Shown here: in pieces, positions 17,823-26,314 of the stretch
How the letters are laid out: every line of letters starts with the position of its first letter
Numbering within the stretch: the stretch's first letter is position 1
Assembly (NCBI GenBank): GCA_040881945.1
Contig: JBBECF010000175.1
Span: 1-64,000, forward strand
Source: JBBECF01 sp040881945
GTDB lineage: Bacteria > Pseudomonadota > Alphaproteobacteria > Dongiales > Dongiaceae
DNA: 64,000 nt
Reading direction: 5' to 3'
Notes under the pieces: model-generated
Databases searched by the model: none
The model's input: only the letters and a program-made list of their open reading frames with translations
What the model was told of the DNA's origin: nothing
Position numbers and translations under genes: made by a program

Positions 17823-19271
17823 CTACGTTTCGATGCGCATCCGGTAGGTGAGCACGGTGCGGCCCTCGGCCGGGACCGGCACGCGCCATTCGGCGCGCTG
17901 GGCGGCGGTGCGTTCGTGCGGGTGGCTCTCCTCGAGCACGCGCCATTCGCCGGCCATCTCCTCGACGACCGTCGCCGTCGCCGGCGTCGGCTTGGCGTTC
18001 TCCAGCACGATCTCGAAGGCGACCTCGGTCAGCCGTTCGCTCGGCCGCTCGAAGGCGGTCTGGCGCGCCCGCGCGGTCACGTCGAAGGCCTGGCCGAGCG
18101 TCAACTCGACGCGCGCGCCTTCGGCCGTGTGCGCGATCGCGTCCTCGCCGAGGAACAGCGCCCGGCCGGCCTCGTCGCGGCGATAGAACCGGATGACCCC
18201 GGCCGGCAGCGCCAGGCCGAGGCCGCCGGCCTTGGTATTCTCGAAGGCGAGCCGCACCGTGGCGTTGACCGGCCGTTCCTCGCCCACGGCGTCGCGGCCG
18301 AGATTGACGAAGCGGTATTCGCGCACGACCGGGACGCCGGCGCCGGACAGCAGCGCCACCTGCTTGGTCTCGTTGTCCGCGATCGTCACCGGCCGATCGA
18401 GGCGGTACAGGTGATATTCGGACGGCGCCGATTCGGCCATGGCCGGGGCCGCCTCCGCCTGCATCGTCATCAGATCCTGGCGCATCGCGATCTCGGGCGT
18501 CGCCCGATGCACCGCGCCGGCGACCAGCCGCAGCTCGGCGTCGCGGTAGGCGGCGCCGCTGGTGTTGCCGAGGGTGGCCCAGCCGTCGAGGTCGAGGCGC
18601 TCCTCCGCGGCATCGAGCTCGGCCACGTAGTCGGCCCGCCAGCTCAGGCCCCCGGTCAGGTAGTCGAGCTCGACCTGCCGCCGTCCGGCCGCCGCCGCCT
18701 CGACCGTCGCCACCAGGGTCGGCCGCGCCCGCAAGCCCGCCGGCACGTCCACGAACACGATGCGGCCCGGCGGGTCGGTCTCGATGCGGTCGCCGATGCG
18801 CAGGACCACGCCGTCGGCGACGCTGAGCACCGTCGCCTCGTCCGTCGTCTCGGCGCCGGTCTCGGGGTGCGTGCGCACGACGCGCACCGTCTTGCCGACC
18901 GCTTCCTGCAGCAGCCGCGTTCTTGTCAGCGGATCGAAGGCGAGGCCCTGCTCGATCACCACGGCGTCGGCGACGCGCAGGCGCGCCGTCTCCGGCTGCA
19001 GGGCGGCGCTGACATCGAGGAAGGCGAGGCGGTTCGGCCCCGGCGCCAGCGTCACCTCGCGCCGGTCGCCGATCAGGGCCAGGCCGTCGTTGTAGATCGT
19101 CACCGTCAGCCCGACGCGATCGGCGGCGGCGACCGGAATCTCGTCCGCCCCGGCCGGCCCCGGCAACCCGGCGACGCCGAAGGCCAACAGCGCCAGGACC
19201 CGCGCGACGGCCCTGGCTCCGCCGAAGGCGGCTTCGCCGAGGCGAGCGCGCCGCGCCCGATGCTCGCTCAT
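17823..19271 (-). CDS. DUF4139 domain-containing secreted protein
   Basis: A 482-residue protein with a signal-peptide-like start: basic N-region, then ARVLALLAFGVAGLPGPAGA and a cleavage-like AGADE. The mature part is beta-rich with the DUF4139 pattern (VTIYNDGLALIGDRREVTL, LDYLTGGLSWRADYVAEL, VNATVRLAFENTKAGGLGLALPAG). Function is unknown; it is probably periplasmic or surface located. The start at 19271 has GGGAG 11 bases upstream. Residues 9-21 (ARLGEAAFGGARA) are encoded by the palindromic repeat also found inside two other genes. Confidence 0.8.
   Translation of the reverse strand: MSEHRARRARLGEAAFGGARAVARVLALLAFGVAGLPGPAGADEIPVAAADRVGLTVTIYNDGLALIGDRREVTLAPGPNRLAFLDVSAALQPETARLRVADAVVIEQGLAFDPLTRTRLLQEAVGKTVRVVRTHPETGAETTDEATVLSVADGVVLRIGDRIETDPPGRIVFVDVPAGLRARPTLVATVEAAAAGRRQVELDYLTGGLSWRADYVAELDAAEERLDLDGWATLGNTSGAAYRDAELRLVAGAVHRATPEIAMRQDLMTMQAEAAPAMAESAPSEYHLYRLDRPVTIADNETKQVALLSGAGVPVVREYRFVNLGRDAVGEERPVNATVRLAFENTKAGGLGLALPAGVIRFYRRDEAGRALFLGEDAIAHTAEGARVELTLGQAFDVTARARQTAFERPSERLTEVAFEIVLENAKPTPATATVVEEMAGEWRVLEESHPHERTAAQRAEWRVPVPAEGRTVLTYRMRIET
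19209..19247 (-). repeat. In-frame palindromic repeat, copy 2 (in the DUF4139 gene)
   Basis: Thirty-nine bp matching the repeats at 8166-8201 and 21375-21410. It is read on the minus strand as 13 codons (ARLGEAAFGGARA) in the N-region of the signal peptide, preserving the frame. Confidence 0.7.
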
Positions 19272-19311
19272 GCTTCGTTCTCCCGTACCCATGGCATAAA
19301 ATATCCTCATT

Positions 19312-20184
19312 TCATGGCGCGAAGAAGGCGCGCAGCTCGCGTTCCGTCGCGGCCGGCGCCTCCTCCGGCAGGAAGTGGCCGCAGGCGAGGCCGCGGCCGC
19401 GCACGTCACGCGCCCGCTCGCGCCAGGTCGCGAGCACATCGAAATGCTTCTCCATGATGCCGCGCAGGCCCCAGAGGGCGAGGACCGGACATTCGACCCT
19501 GCGCGTCCTATCGGCCTCGTCGTGCCGGAGGTCGATCGAGGCGGCGGCGCGGTAGTCCTCGCAAGCAGCATGGATCGTCGCCGGGTCGCGGAAGCAACGC
19601 AGATACTCGGCCATAGCCTCCTCGGTGAAGGCATCGGCGCCGGCGCCCCAGCCGCCGAGCTTCTTGCGCAGGTAGTAATCCGGCTCGGCGCCGATCAGCC
19701 GCTCCGGCAGGTCATAGGGCTGGATCAGGAAGAACCAGTGGTAATAGTCGGTGGCGATGGCCTGGTTCGTCGCGGCGAAGATCTTGTGCGTCGGCACGAT
19801 GTCGAGCACGGCCAGCTTCGCCACGCGGTCCGGATGATCGAGCGCCATGCGATGCGCGACCCGGCCGCCGCGGTCGTGCCCGGCAACGAAGAATCGCTCG
19901 TGCCCGAGCGCCGCCATGACCTCGACCTGGTCCCGGGCCATGGCGCGCTTGGCATAGCCGGCATGGTCGGCGCCCCCCGGCGGCTTGGCGCTGTCGCCGT
20001 AGCCGCGCAGGTCCGCGGCCACGACCGTGAAGTCGCGGGCCAAACCGGCCGCGATCTTGTGCCAGATCGCGTGCGTCTGCGGATAGCCGTGCAGCAGCAA
20101 CAGCGGCGGCCCGGCGCCGCCGAGGACGAGATTGATCTCAGCGCCCGCGGCCGCGATCCGCCGAGTCGCGAATCCCTCGAACAT
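19312..20184 (-). CDS. Alpha/beta hydrolase, fluoroacetate dehalogenase-like
   Basis: This 290-residue hydrolase keeps every active-site residue known for fluoroacetate dehalogenases of the RPA1163 type. It has nucleophile D104 in AGHDRGGR, carboxylate-binding R105 and R108, acid D128, halide pocket H149-W150 (YYHW) and Y211 (CEDYRA), and catalytic H270 (CGHFLPEE). Spacing D104 to D128 (24) and to H149 (45) equals that of the characterised enzyme as I recall it. It would hydrolyse small 2-haloacids to 2-hydroxyacids in the cytoplasm. An epoxide hydrolase is less likely given the Arg pair and His-Trp-Tyr pocket. Confidence 0.82.
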   Translation of the reverse strand: MFEGFATRRIAAAGAEINLVLGGAGPPLLLLHGYPQTHAIWHKIAAGLARDFTVVAADLRGYGDSAKPPGGADHAGYAKRAMARDQVEVMAALGHERFFVAGHDRGGRVAHRMALDHPDRVAKLAVLDIVPTHKIFAATNQAIATDYYHWFFLIQPYDLPERLIGAEPDYYLRKKLGGWGAGADAFTEEAMAEYLRCFRDPATIHAACEDYRAAASIDLRHDEADRTRRVECPVLALWGLRGIMEKHFDVLATWRERARDVRGRGLACGHFLPEEAPAATERELRAFFAP

Positions 20185-20399
20185 GCGGCGTTCCTGCGAA
20201 AAATCGAAGCCGCGCCGATGATTGGCCGCGACGCTCGGCTTGTAAAGTCATGCCGCCCGAACCGGCCGGAATAAGTGCGCAGATCGGAGTGTTGATGTGG
20301 TGCGAGCCGAGCCCACGACACGAGCGTTCCGCCGGGCTCCGGATCGGATTCGCCGCGGCGCCGGGACGGGTCTAAGCTCTGCCGCGCCGGAGCCCGCCC

Positions 20400-21479
20400 A
20401 TGCCTGCCCAAGCACGACTGCTGTCGCTCGCCACCGCGGTGCCGCCCTATCGCCTGCGCCAGGTCGAGGTCGCCCGCCTGGCGCTCGAGCTGTTCGACGG
20501 CAAGGGTTCGGAGATCGAGCGCCTGCTGCCGGTCTTCGCCCATGCCGGCATCGAAACCCGCTATTCCTGCGTTCCCCTCGACTGGTACTTGCGGCCGCAC
20601 GGTTGGGCCGAGCGCAGCCGTCTCTATGTCGAGAACGCGGTCGAACTGCTGACGGCCGCGACGGAGACGTGCCTGGCGCGCGCCGGCGCCGCGCTCGGCG
20701 AGATCGGCTGCATCGTCATGGTGTCGACCACCGGCATCGCGACGCCGAGCCTCGACGCGCTGCTGATGGAGCGGCTGGGGCTGCGCCGCGACACGCGGCG
20801 CCTGCCGGTGTTCGGACTCGGCTGCGGCGGCGGCGTCATCGGGCTGAGCCATGCCGCCGCCATGGCCGGCGCCGCGCCCGGCGGCAAGGTGCTGCTGCTG
20901 GTGGTCGAGCTGTGCGGCCTCACCTTCCGCCACGGCGACCAATCGAACGGCAACATCGTCGCCACGGCGCTGTTCGGCGACGGCGCGGCGGCGGCGCTGA
21001 TCGGGTGCGACGGCGACGGTCCCGCGCTCGGCCCCGGCGGCGCGCATACCTGGCCGCGGTCGCTCGACGTCATGGGCTGGCGCGTCGCCGACGACGGGCT
21101 CGGCGTGCTGTTCTCGCGCGACATTCCCGAGCTTGTGCGCAACGAGCTGCGCGGCGTCACCGATTCGTTTCTCGCCGGCCACGACCTGACGCTCGCCGAT
21201 ATCGACCGCCTGGTCTGTCATCCCGGCGGGGCAAAGGTACTGAACGCGCTCGAGGAGACGTTCGGACAGACCCGCGGCGCCATGACCGAGGCGCGGTCCG
21301 TGCTGCGCGACTACGGCAACATGTCGGCGGCGACGGTGCTGTTCGTGCTCGAACGCGTGCTTCGGACCGGGGCCGCTCGCCTCGGCGAAGCCTCCGGCGG
21401 AGCCAGGGCCGGCCGCCTTCTGTTGTCCGCGCTCGGCCCCGGCTTCACCGCCGGATTCCAGATCCTGGAAGCGGCGTGA
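20400..21479 (+). CDS. Type III polyketide synthase (chalcone/alkylpyrone synthase family)
   Basis: A 359-residue thiolase-fold enzyme with the Cys-His-Asn triad of type III PKSs: C142 in FGLGCGGG, H274 in VCHPGG, N307 in GNMSAAT. Such enzymes extend acyl-CoA starters with malonyl-CoA to pyrones or resorcinols. The next gene, overlapping by 4 bp, is a membrane methyltransferase, matching bpsA-bpsB and srsA-srsB operons that make methylated alkylpyrones/alkylresorcinols. Residues 326-337 (ARLGEASGGARA) derive from the in-frame repeat and lie just before the LLSALGPGF motif. Confidence 0.87.
   Translation: MPAQARLLSLATAVPPYRLRQVEVARLALELFDGKGSEIERLLPVFAHAGIETRYSCVPLDWYLRPHGWAERSRLYVENAVELLTAATETCLARAGAALGEIGCIVMVSTTGIATPSLDALLMERLGLRRDTRRLPVFGLGCGGGVIGLSHAAAMAGAAPGGKVLLLVVELCGLTFRHGDQSNGNIVATALFGDGAAAALIGCDGDGPALGPGGAHTWPRSLDVMGWRVADDGLGVLFSRDIPELVRNELRGVTDSFLAGHDLTLADIDRLVCHPGGAKVLNALEETFGQTRGAMTEARSVLRDYGNMSAATVLFVLERVLRTGAARLGEASGGARAGRLLLSALGPGFTAGFQILEAA
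21375..21410 (+). repeat. In-frame palindromic repeat, copy 3 (in the type III PKS gene)
   Basis: Thirty-six bp, reverse-complement orientation relative to copy 1, core CTCGCCTCGGCGAAGCC. It lacks a 3 bp unit present in copies 1 and 2 and adds 12 codons to the synthase. Confidence 0.7.
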
Positions 21480-22009
21480 CGCCGGTCCAGGCGATCGTTG
21501 CCCTGGTCGCGGCGCAGCGCCTGGCCGAGCTCGCCTACGCCCGGCGCAACGCGAGCCGCCTGATCGCCGCCGGCGGCGTCGAGGTCGGCGCCGGTCATTA
21601 CCCGCTGCTCGTCCTCGTCCATGCGGGCTGGCTCGCCGCCCTGTGGTTGCTCGTGCCCGAGACCGCGCCGGTGCGTTGGCCTTGGCTCGCCGTCTTCGTC
21701 CTGCTGCAAGTCGGACGGCTGTGGGTGCTGCGGTCGCTCGGGCGCTTCTGGACGACGCGGATCATCACCCTGCCCGGCGCAGCGCCGGTGACGCGCGGGC
21801 CCTACCGATACTGCCGGCACCCGAACTATTTCATCGTTGCCGGCGAGATCGCGGCGTTGCCGCTGGTTTTCGACGCCTGGCGGATCGCGCTTGCGTTCTC
21901 GCTGCTCAACGGCGCCGTGCTCGCCTGGCGCATCCGCGTCGAGGACGCGGCCCTGGCCGGGCGCGGCGCAACGGCCGCTTTACCGGAAGCCGAATCGCGG
22001 GAACGATGA
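21476..22009 (+). CDS. Isoprenylcysteine methyltransferase-family membrane protein
   Basis: A 177-residue integral membrane methyltransferase of the ICMT fold with four to five helices. The SAM/substrate motif TRGPYRYCRHPNYF (the RHPNY signature) is followed by a C-terminal RIRVEDAAL helix. Immediately downstream of a type III PKS, it most likely O-methylates the polyketide product, as BpsB or SrsB do. The start is GTG at 21476, overlapping the PKS stop. Confidence 0.85.
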   Translation: MTPVQAIVALVAAQRLAELAYARRNASRLIAAGGVEVGAGHYPLLVLVHAGWLAALWLLVPETAPVRWPWLAVFVLLQVGRLWVLRSLGRFWTTRIITLPGAAPVTRGPYRYCRHPNYFIVAGEIAALPLVFDAWRIALAFSLLNGAVLAWRIRVEDAALAGRGATAALPEAESRER

Positions 22010-22040
22010 CTGTCCCGCAGCCAACCCGGCGACAGGGGCC

Positions 22041-23618
22041 ATGACCGAGACCTCCGCGACCCGCGGCCGCGACCCGTTCGTCGGTATCCTTCTCGGCGTC
22101 ACGGCGATCGGCGTCGCCGCGCTCGGCCTGCGTTTCCGCAGCTATTACATGGACGACGCCTTTACCGGGTTCCGCTACGTCGCCAACCTGCTCGGCGGCG
22201 ACGGCTTCGTCTTCAACCCGGGCGAGCGGGTCGAAGGCGTGACCAACGCCGGCTGGCTGCTGCTGCTGGCGCCGTTCGCCGCCGCGCTCGGCCCGGCGCT
22301 CGCCGCCAAGCTGCTTGGCGCCGCGCTGCTCGCGGCCGTCGTCCTGCTGACCGCCGCCACGGCGGCCCGCCTCGTCGGCGAGGGCGCGCACCCGGGGATA
22401 CCCCTGGCGGCCGGTCTCCTGGTTCTCAGCCGCTTCGACGTCGCCTATTTCAGCCTGGCCGGCATGGAGACGGGGCTGATCGCCGGCCTTTTGCTGTTCG
22501 GGCTGTGGCTCAGCCACGAGGACCGGCGCCCTTACGTCGCGGCCGGCGTCTCGGCCCTCGCCTACGCCGTGCGCCCGGAGGCCGTGCTCGTCTATCCGGT
22601 CGCGATCGCGATCGGGCTCACGACCGGGGCGGTGACGGCGCCGGCGGCGCTGCGGCGCCTGGCCGCCTTCGCGGCGGCGGTCGCCGCCATCACCGGCGCG
22701 CGCTACCTTTATTTCGGCGAGCTTGTCCCCAATACGTTCTTCGCCAAGACCGGCGACCTCGGCGGCGCCGTCGCCGCGCTGTTTCTGGGCGGCGACAGGT
22801 CGGGCGTCAATGTCCCGTTTCCGTTCGCCGGTCCGTTCGTGCTGTTGCCGCTGGGCCTCGGCCTCTACGCCGCGCATCGGCGCTCGCCGCGGGCGGCCGC
22901 CTACGCCGCCGCGGTCGTCGCCACCGGCTATCTGTTCGCGTCCTACGCCGAGCCGGACTGGACCGGGCTCGGCCGTTATTTCGCGCCGTATCTGCCGGTC
23001 GGCGTGAGTCTGTTGCTGGCCGGCGGGGCATGGCTCGAGGGCAAGCTGCCGCGGCGGGCGGGCGACGACCGGCGGCGGGGCGGCGTGACCCTGGCGGTGG
23101 CCGCGGCGATAGTCGCGGCCGGCGCGATCGACATCCTGTATCAGAGCAGCCCGTCGCGACTGCGCTCCTTCCCCGGCTATGTCATGGCCGGGGAGGCCCT
23201 CGTCGAGCCGGCCCGGTGGATGCGGGCGAACCTGCCGGCCGACGCGCTGATCGCCACGCGGCGAATCGGCGCCGCCGCCTTCGTCGGCGACAAGCGGGTC
23301 TTCGACTATTCGCTCGGCCTCACCGACCGCGCCGTCGCGCGCCGCGTTCGCGCCGCGGGCAAGCGGTTCTGGTCGCCGGCGGATCCGGGGCTCGCCGATT
23401 TTTGGCGCGACCGCCGCCCGGATTATCTGCTCGAGGACAGCGACGTGATCGACGCGATCGTCGCCGAGACCGGCGGCAGCCGCGACTTGTTCCGTATTCA
23501 CGGCGTCCCCTACCGCGTGGTCCGGAGCTTTCCCATCGGCCAGCGCGCCGAGGAGACCCTGTTCGGTCGCCGTGAGACGGAGATCGCGTGGACGCTGGCC
23601 GCGGCCGTTCGGGAATAA
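22041..23618 (+). CDS. GT-C type membrane glycosyltransferase
   Basis: A 525-residue protein with about ten hydrophobic segments. The first periplasmic loop carries DDAFTGFRYVANLLGGDGFV followed by NPGERVEGVTN, a pattern shared with AftB-like and ArnT/PMT-type lipid-linked sugar transferases, in which the DD pair is catalytic. A soluble C-terminal domain follows. Substrate and acceptor cannot be assigned. It lies 31 bp after the methyltransferase and may belong to the same transcript. Confidence 0.75.
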   Translation: MTETSATRGRDPFVGILLGVTAIGVAALGLRFRSYYMDDAFTGFRYVANLLGGDGFVFNPGERVEGVTNAGWLLLLAPFAAALGPALAAKLLGAALLAAVVLLTAATAARLVGEGAHPGIPLAAGLLVLSRFDVAYFSLAGMETGLIAGLLLFGLWLSHEDRRPYVAAGVSALAYAVRPEAVLVYPVAIAIGLTTGAVTAPAALRRLAAFAAAVAAITGARYLYFGELVPNTFFAKTGDLGGAVAALFLGGDRSGVNVPFPFAGPFVLLPLGLGLYAAHRRSPRAAAYAAAVVATGYLFASYAEPDWTGLGRYFAPYLPVGVSLLLAGGAWLEGKLPRRAGDDRRRGGVTLAVAAAIVAAGAIDILYQSSPSRLRSFPGYVMAGEALVEPARWMRANLPADALIATRRIGAAAFVGDKRVFDYSLGLTDRAVARRVRAAGKRFWSPADPGLADFWRDRRPDYLLEDSDVIDAIVAETGGSRDLFRIHGVPYRVVRSFPIGQRAEETLFGRRETEIAWTLAAAVRE

Positions 23619-23691
23619 ACCTCCGCAACAGGTGTTTATACGAGCGTTGGCGTCGACGTAGTGCAACCAAACCGATCCACCGGAGGCAGGA

Positions 23692-24174
23692 ATGAAATCT
23701 ATCCCCAAAGGGCTGCTCGGCATCGTGGCCCTCGCGCTGCTCGGCGCCGGCCCATGGACGGCGGCGAACGCCGCCGACGATCCGGCGACGATCGTCGTCA
23801 AGCGGCAGGCCCTGATGAAACAGCAGGGCGCCATGGCCAAGGCGATCAATGAGTACGTCGAGTCCGGCGCCGGCGAGCCCGCCGACGTGCTGCGCTATGC
23901 CATGACGTTTCGGGCGATCTCGCTGGCAATCCCCGATTTGTTTCCCGCCGGCACGAGCATGGACGACGGCGTCGGCAAGACCGGGGCGAAGCCGGCGATC
24001 TGGGCCGATTGGGCCGGCTTCCAGGCCGCGGCGGCAAAGTTCGGCGAGGAGGGCGGCAAGCTCGCCGACGCCGCGTTGACCGGCGACAAGGCGAAGATCG
24101 CCGAGCAGTTCGCGAGCTTCGGCAAGAACGGCTGCGGCGGCTGCCACACGCCGTTCCGCCAGAAGCTCGAGTAG
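23692..24174 (+). CDS. Cytochrome c' (class II cytochrome c)
   Basis: A 160-residue periplasmic haem protein with a cleavable signal peptide (LLGIVALALLGAGPWTAANA) and a four-helix-bundle sequence. The haem site CGGCH lies near the C-terminus, the class II arrangement. Members bind NO or act as small electron carriers. A strong GGAGGCAGGA ribosome site precedes the ATG. It is followed by a hairpin array shared with the convergent gene. Confidence 0.9.
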   Translation: MKSIPKGLLGIVALALLGAGPWTAANAADDPATIVVKRQALMKQQGAMAKAINEYVESGAGEPADVLRYAMTFRAISLAIPDLFPAGTSMDDGVGKTGAKPAIWADWAGFQAAAAKFGEEGGKLADAALTGDKAKIAEQFASFGKNGCGGCHTPFRQKLE

Positions 24175-24179
24175 CAAGT

Positions 24180-24264
24180 AGCTATCGGCTTTCAGCCGTC
24201 AGCCCTCAGCCGTCAGCTAGCTGATAGCTGATAGCTGATAGCTGATAGCTGACGGCCGATAACT
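24180..24264. repeat. 7-bp-period inverted repeat array, second copy type
   Basis: The gap between convergent genes is made of TCAGCCG/TCAGCTA heptamers on the left and five AGCTGAT-type heptamers on the right. The ends AGCTATCGGC and GCCGATAACT are complementary, with one mismatch. It can fold into a long hairpin like the array at 4350-4430 and may act as a bidirectional terminator. Confidence 0.7.
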
Positions 24265-24767
24265 CAGTCGCCCAAATCCGGAGGCGCAATCTTGAGAACC
24301 TGGCACAGAGCGCGGGTCGTCGCCTCGGACACGTAATAGACCCCGTCGACGAGGTTCTTGTGCGCCGCGTCCCATGTCTCGGCGTCGTAGTCCCACATGA
24401 TCAGCGACACGATGTTGTTGTCGTCGCCGACCAGCCGCCGCAGCTTGCGCGTAACATGGCCTTCGAAGGCGGTCAGGGCGTGCAGATCCTCGTCCCGGCA
24501 CACCGCCAAGAGTTCGCGCATCGTCACGCGGCCGCCCTTGCGGGCGAACAGCTCCAGCCGCTTCGTCGCCTCCGCGCCGATGCCGCGCATCAGCTTCCGG
24601 GTCAGTTCCGGCGTCAGATCGTAAGGCGTCCGCCAGCGAAACCCTTTGGCGCCGGGGCCCGGCGGCGGCGGCGCCGCGCCGGCGTCGCCCTGGAGAATCC
24701 GCAGCAACTCGCCGCGGGTGCTCGGCGACATCCGCTTGAGGTCGGATTGGTCGATCAGGATCTGCAT
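24264..24767 (-). CDS. Uncharacterised protein
   Basis: A 167-residue, soluble, mostly helical protein that I do not recognise. It starts MQILIDQSDLKRMSPSTRGELLRIL. It has a Pro-rich linker near 37-44, then YDLTPELTRKLMRGIGAEATKRL, and a C-terminal DGVYYVSEATTRALCQVLKIA. No signal peptide, metal site or enzyme motif is evident. It is first of a minus-strand set that does not look like one operon. Its end touches the hairpin array. Confidence 0.6.
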   Translation of the reverse strand: MQILIDQSDLKRMSPSTRGELLRILQGDAGAAPPPPGPGAKGFRWRTPYDLTPELTRKLMRGIGAEATKRLELFARKGGRVTMRELLAVCRDEDLHALTAFEGHVTRKLRRLVGDDNNIVSLIMWDYDAETWDAAHKNLVDGVYYVSEATTRALCQVLKIAPPDLGD

Positions 24768-24807
24768 GGCTTCACGCCTCCCATGCCCCGGCCCGGCCCG
24801 CAGCCGC

Positions 24808-25086
24808 CTACAGCTTCTTGACTGCGGCCTCGATGGCCGCGCCGTCGAAGGCCGGCAAGGTGGTAATCCGGCCGTAGCCCTGCTGGGCGTACCACAGCGA
24901 GAACGCGAGCACGTCGGTCACGTCCTTGGCCTCGATCACGTCCACGAAGTCGTACTCGCCCTGCGTATAGAAGACACTTTCGACCTTGATGCCGAGCGCC
25001 TTGGCCTTGGCCTTGGCGGCGCGCAGGCGCGCGCTCTGCTTCGCCGCCCATTCCGGACTGAATCTGCCGAGAAAGATATACTTCAT
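24808..25086 (-). CDS. GYD-domain-like small protein
   Basis: This 92-residue protein has an alpha/beta pattern and GEYDFVDVIEAKD near the centre, typical of the GYD/Dabb-like ferredoxin-fold family. A basic helix near the N-terminus (KQSARLRAAKAKAKALG) is unusual for that family. Function is unknown; no operon partner is obvious. Confidence 0.6.
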   Translation of the reverse strand: MKYIFLGRFSPEWAAKQSARLRAAKAKAKALGIKVESVFYTQGEYDFVDVIEAKDVTDVLAFSLWYAQQGYGRITTLPAFDGAAIEAAVKKL

Positions 25087-25208
25087 GGCTTGGCCCCCTG
25101 GATCCCGCCGGTTGGCGCCGGCGGGTCGCCGCGCAGATTTCGCCTACGATGCGATTATGGTCTCGCCAGGATCGGGACGCAACGCCGTTCGGCGCGGGCG
25201 GCGGCCCG

Positions 25209-25757
25209 TTAGCTGCGCAAGAGAGCGTCGACTTCGTCCGGCGTCAACGCCGTGCCGAGCTCGGCGAGCGGCTGGTCGTCCTTGGCGGCGGCGGTCTCCG
25301 GCGCGGGCGTCGTCGGTTTCTCATGCCGGTTCAACGGAAGTGGATTCTCGATCACCGAGACGATGCGCGTATAGAGCGCGCGGGCGGAGACCGGCTTGGC
25401 GAGGAACTGCGTCACGCCGACGTCGCGGGCCTGAATCACCCGCCACTCCTCGGTATGGCCGGTCAACATGATGATCGGCACGTTCGGGTTCGGGCTGTCC
25501 TTGGCGGTCCGCACCAGCCGGGTGAAGTCGCAGCCGTCGAGCGGCTCCATCATCCAGTCGACGAACACCACGTCGGCGGGAAAGTGCCGCATCTCCTTGA
25601 AGGCTTCGGCCGCGTCGGACACGGCGCGGATGTTCTTGATGCGCAACCCGTTGAGCACGGTGCGCATCAGATGCAACATGTTGCGGTTGTCGTCGACCAC
25701 CAGGACGTTGAGGCGGCTGAGGTCGAGCTCTTTCTTGCGTTCCGCCATCTTCTGCAT
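25209..25757 (-). CDS. Single-domain response regulator with C-terminal extension
   Basis: A 182-residue CheY-like receiver with acidic pocket VVDDN, phospho-acceptor Asp in VFVDWMM, the Thr of MLTGH and the Lys of LAKPVS. A 40-residue Pro/Ala-rich tail ends LTPDEVDALLRS, a short helix of the FliM-like DEVDALL type. That tail is unusual and may bind a target. There is no output domain. The cognate kinase is not adjacent. Confidence 0.8.
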   Translation of the reverse strand: MQKMAERKKELDLSRLNVLVVDDNRNMLHLMRTVLNGLRIKNIRAVSDAAEAFKEMRHFPADVVFVDWMMEPLDGCDFTRLVRTAKDSPNPNVPIIMLTGHTEEWRVIQARDVGVTQFLAKPVSARALYTRIVSVIENPLPLNRHEKPTTPAPETAAAKDDQPLAELGTALTPDEVDALLRS

Positions 25758-25876
25758 GGTTTTGGAGCCTGCCGGTCCGAGTCGCCCGGGCAGTTTGCGG
25801 CCACAACCATTGATTGAATATTAACGAGCTTAGACATATCGCCGGGCGCAGCGCCCGGCTGCCGGCCGGCAGCCTG

Positions 25877-26281
25877 CTAAAGGCGTCCGATCTGGTAGTC
25901 CTCGCAGGAAAAGCCGAGCTCGGCCAGGCCTTCCTCCAGGTAGTCGCCGAGCTGCGGCGTGCCGAGGAGATAACGCGGCACATCCTTGGCCGGGATCTCG
26001 CCGGCCTGGTCGCGGGCCTCGTCCCACTGGTCCTTGCCGTAGGTGCCGCGCCCGATCCAGGTCAGGACCACGAGGTCGAGGAGCTGGTCCGAGTTGAGCG
26101 AGCCGAGCGCGCCGGTCAACTCCTGGTAGGTCGGGTCGTCGGCATAGTCCTCGAGGATGCCGACGTCGCGGTCGTCCGCCGGGTTCGAGCCGGGATCCGG
26201 CTCGGCCGGCTCCACCTTGACGTCGAACTCGCGCGCCTTGACGATGAGGTAGCAGACTGTCTCCGGGCTGATTGCCAACAT
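25877..26281 (-). CDS. DUF3775 domain-containing protein
   Basis: A 134-residue acidic protein of the alphaproteobacterial DUF3775 family. It has an ISPETVCYLIVKAREFDVK start, an acidic linker, then LVVLTWIGRGTYGKDQWDEA and a C-terminal LGTPQLGDYLEEGLAELGF. Function is unknown. It lies 33 bp downstream of pncB on the same strand. Confidence 0.75.
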   Translation of the reverse strand: MLAISPETVCYLIVKAREFDVKVEPAEPDPGSNPADDRDVGILEDYADDPTYQELTGALGSLNSDQLLDLVVLTWIGRGTYGKDQWDEARDQAGEIPAKDVPRYLLGTPQLGDYLEEGLAELGFSCEDYQIGRL

Positions 26282-26314
26282 TTCGGTCTCCCCCGTCCTA
26301 TCGCTGGATTGAGC

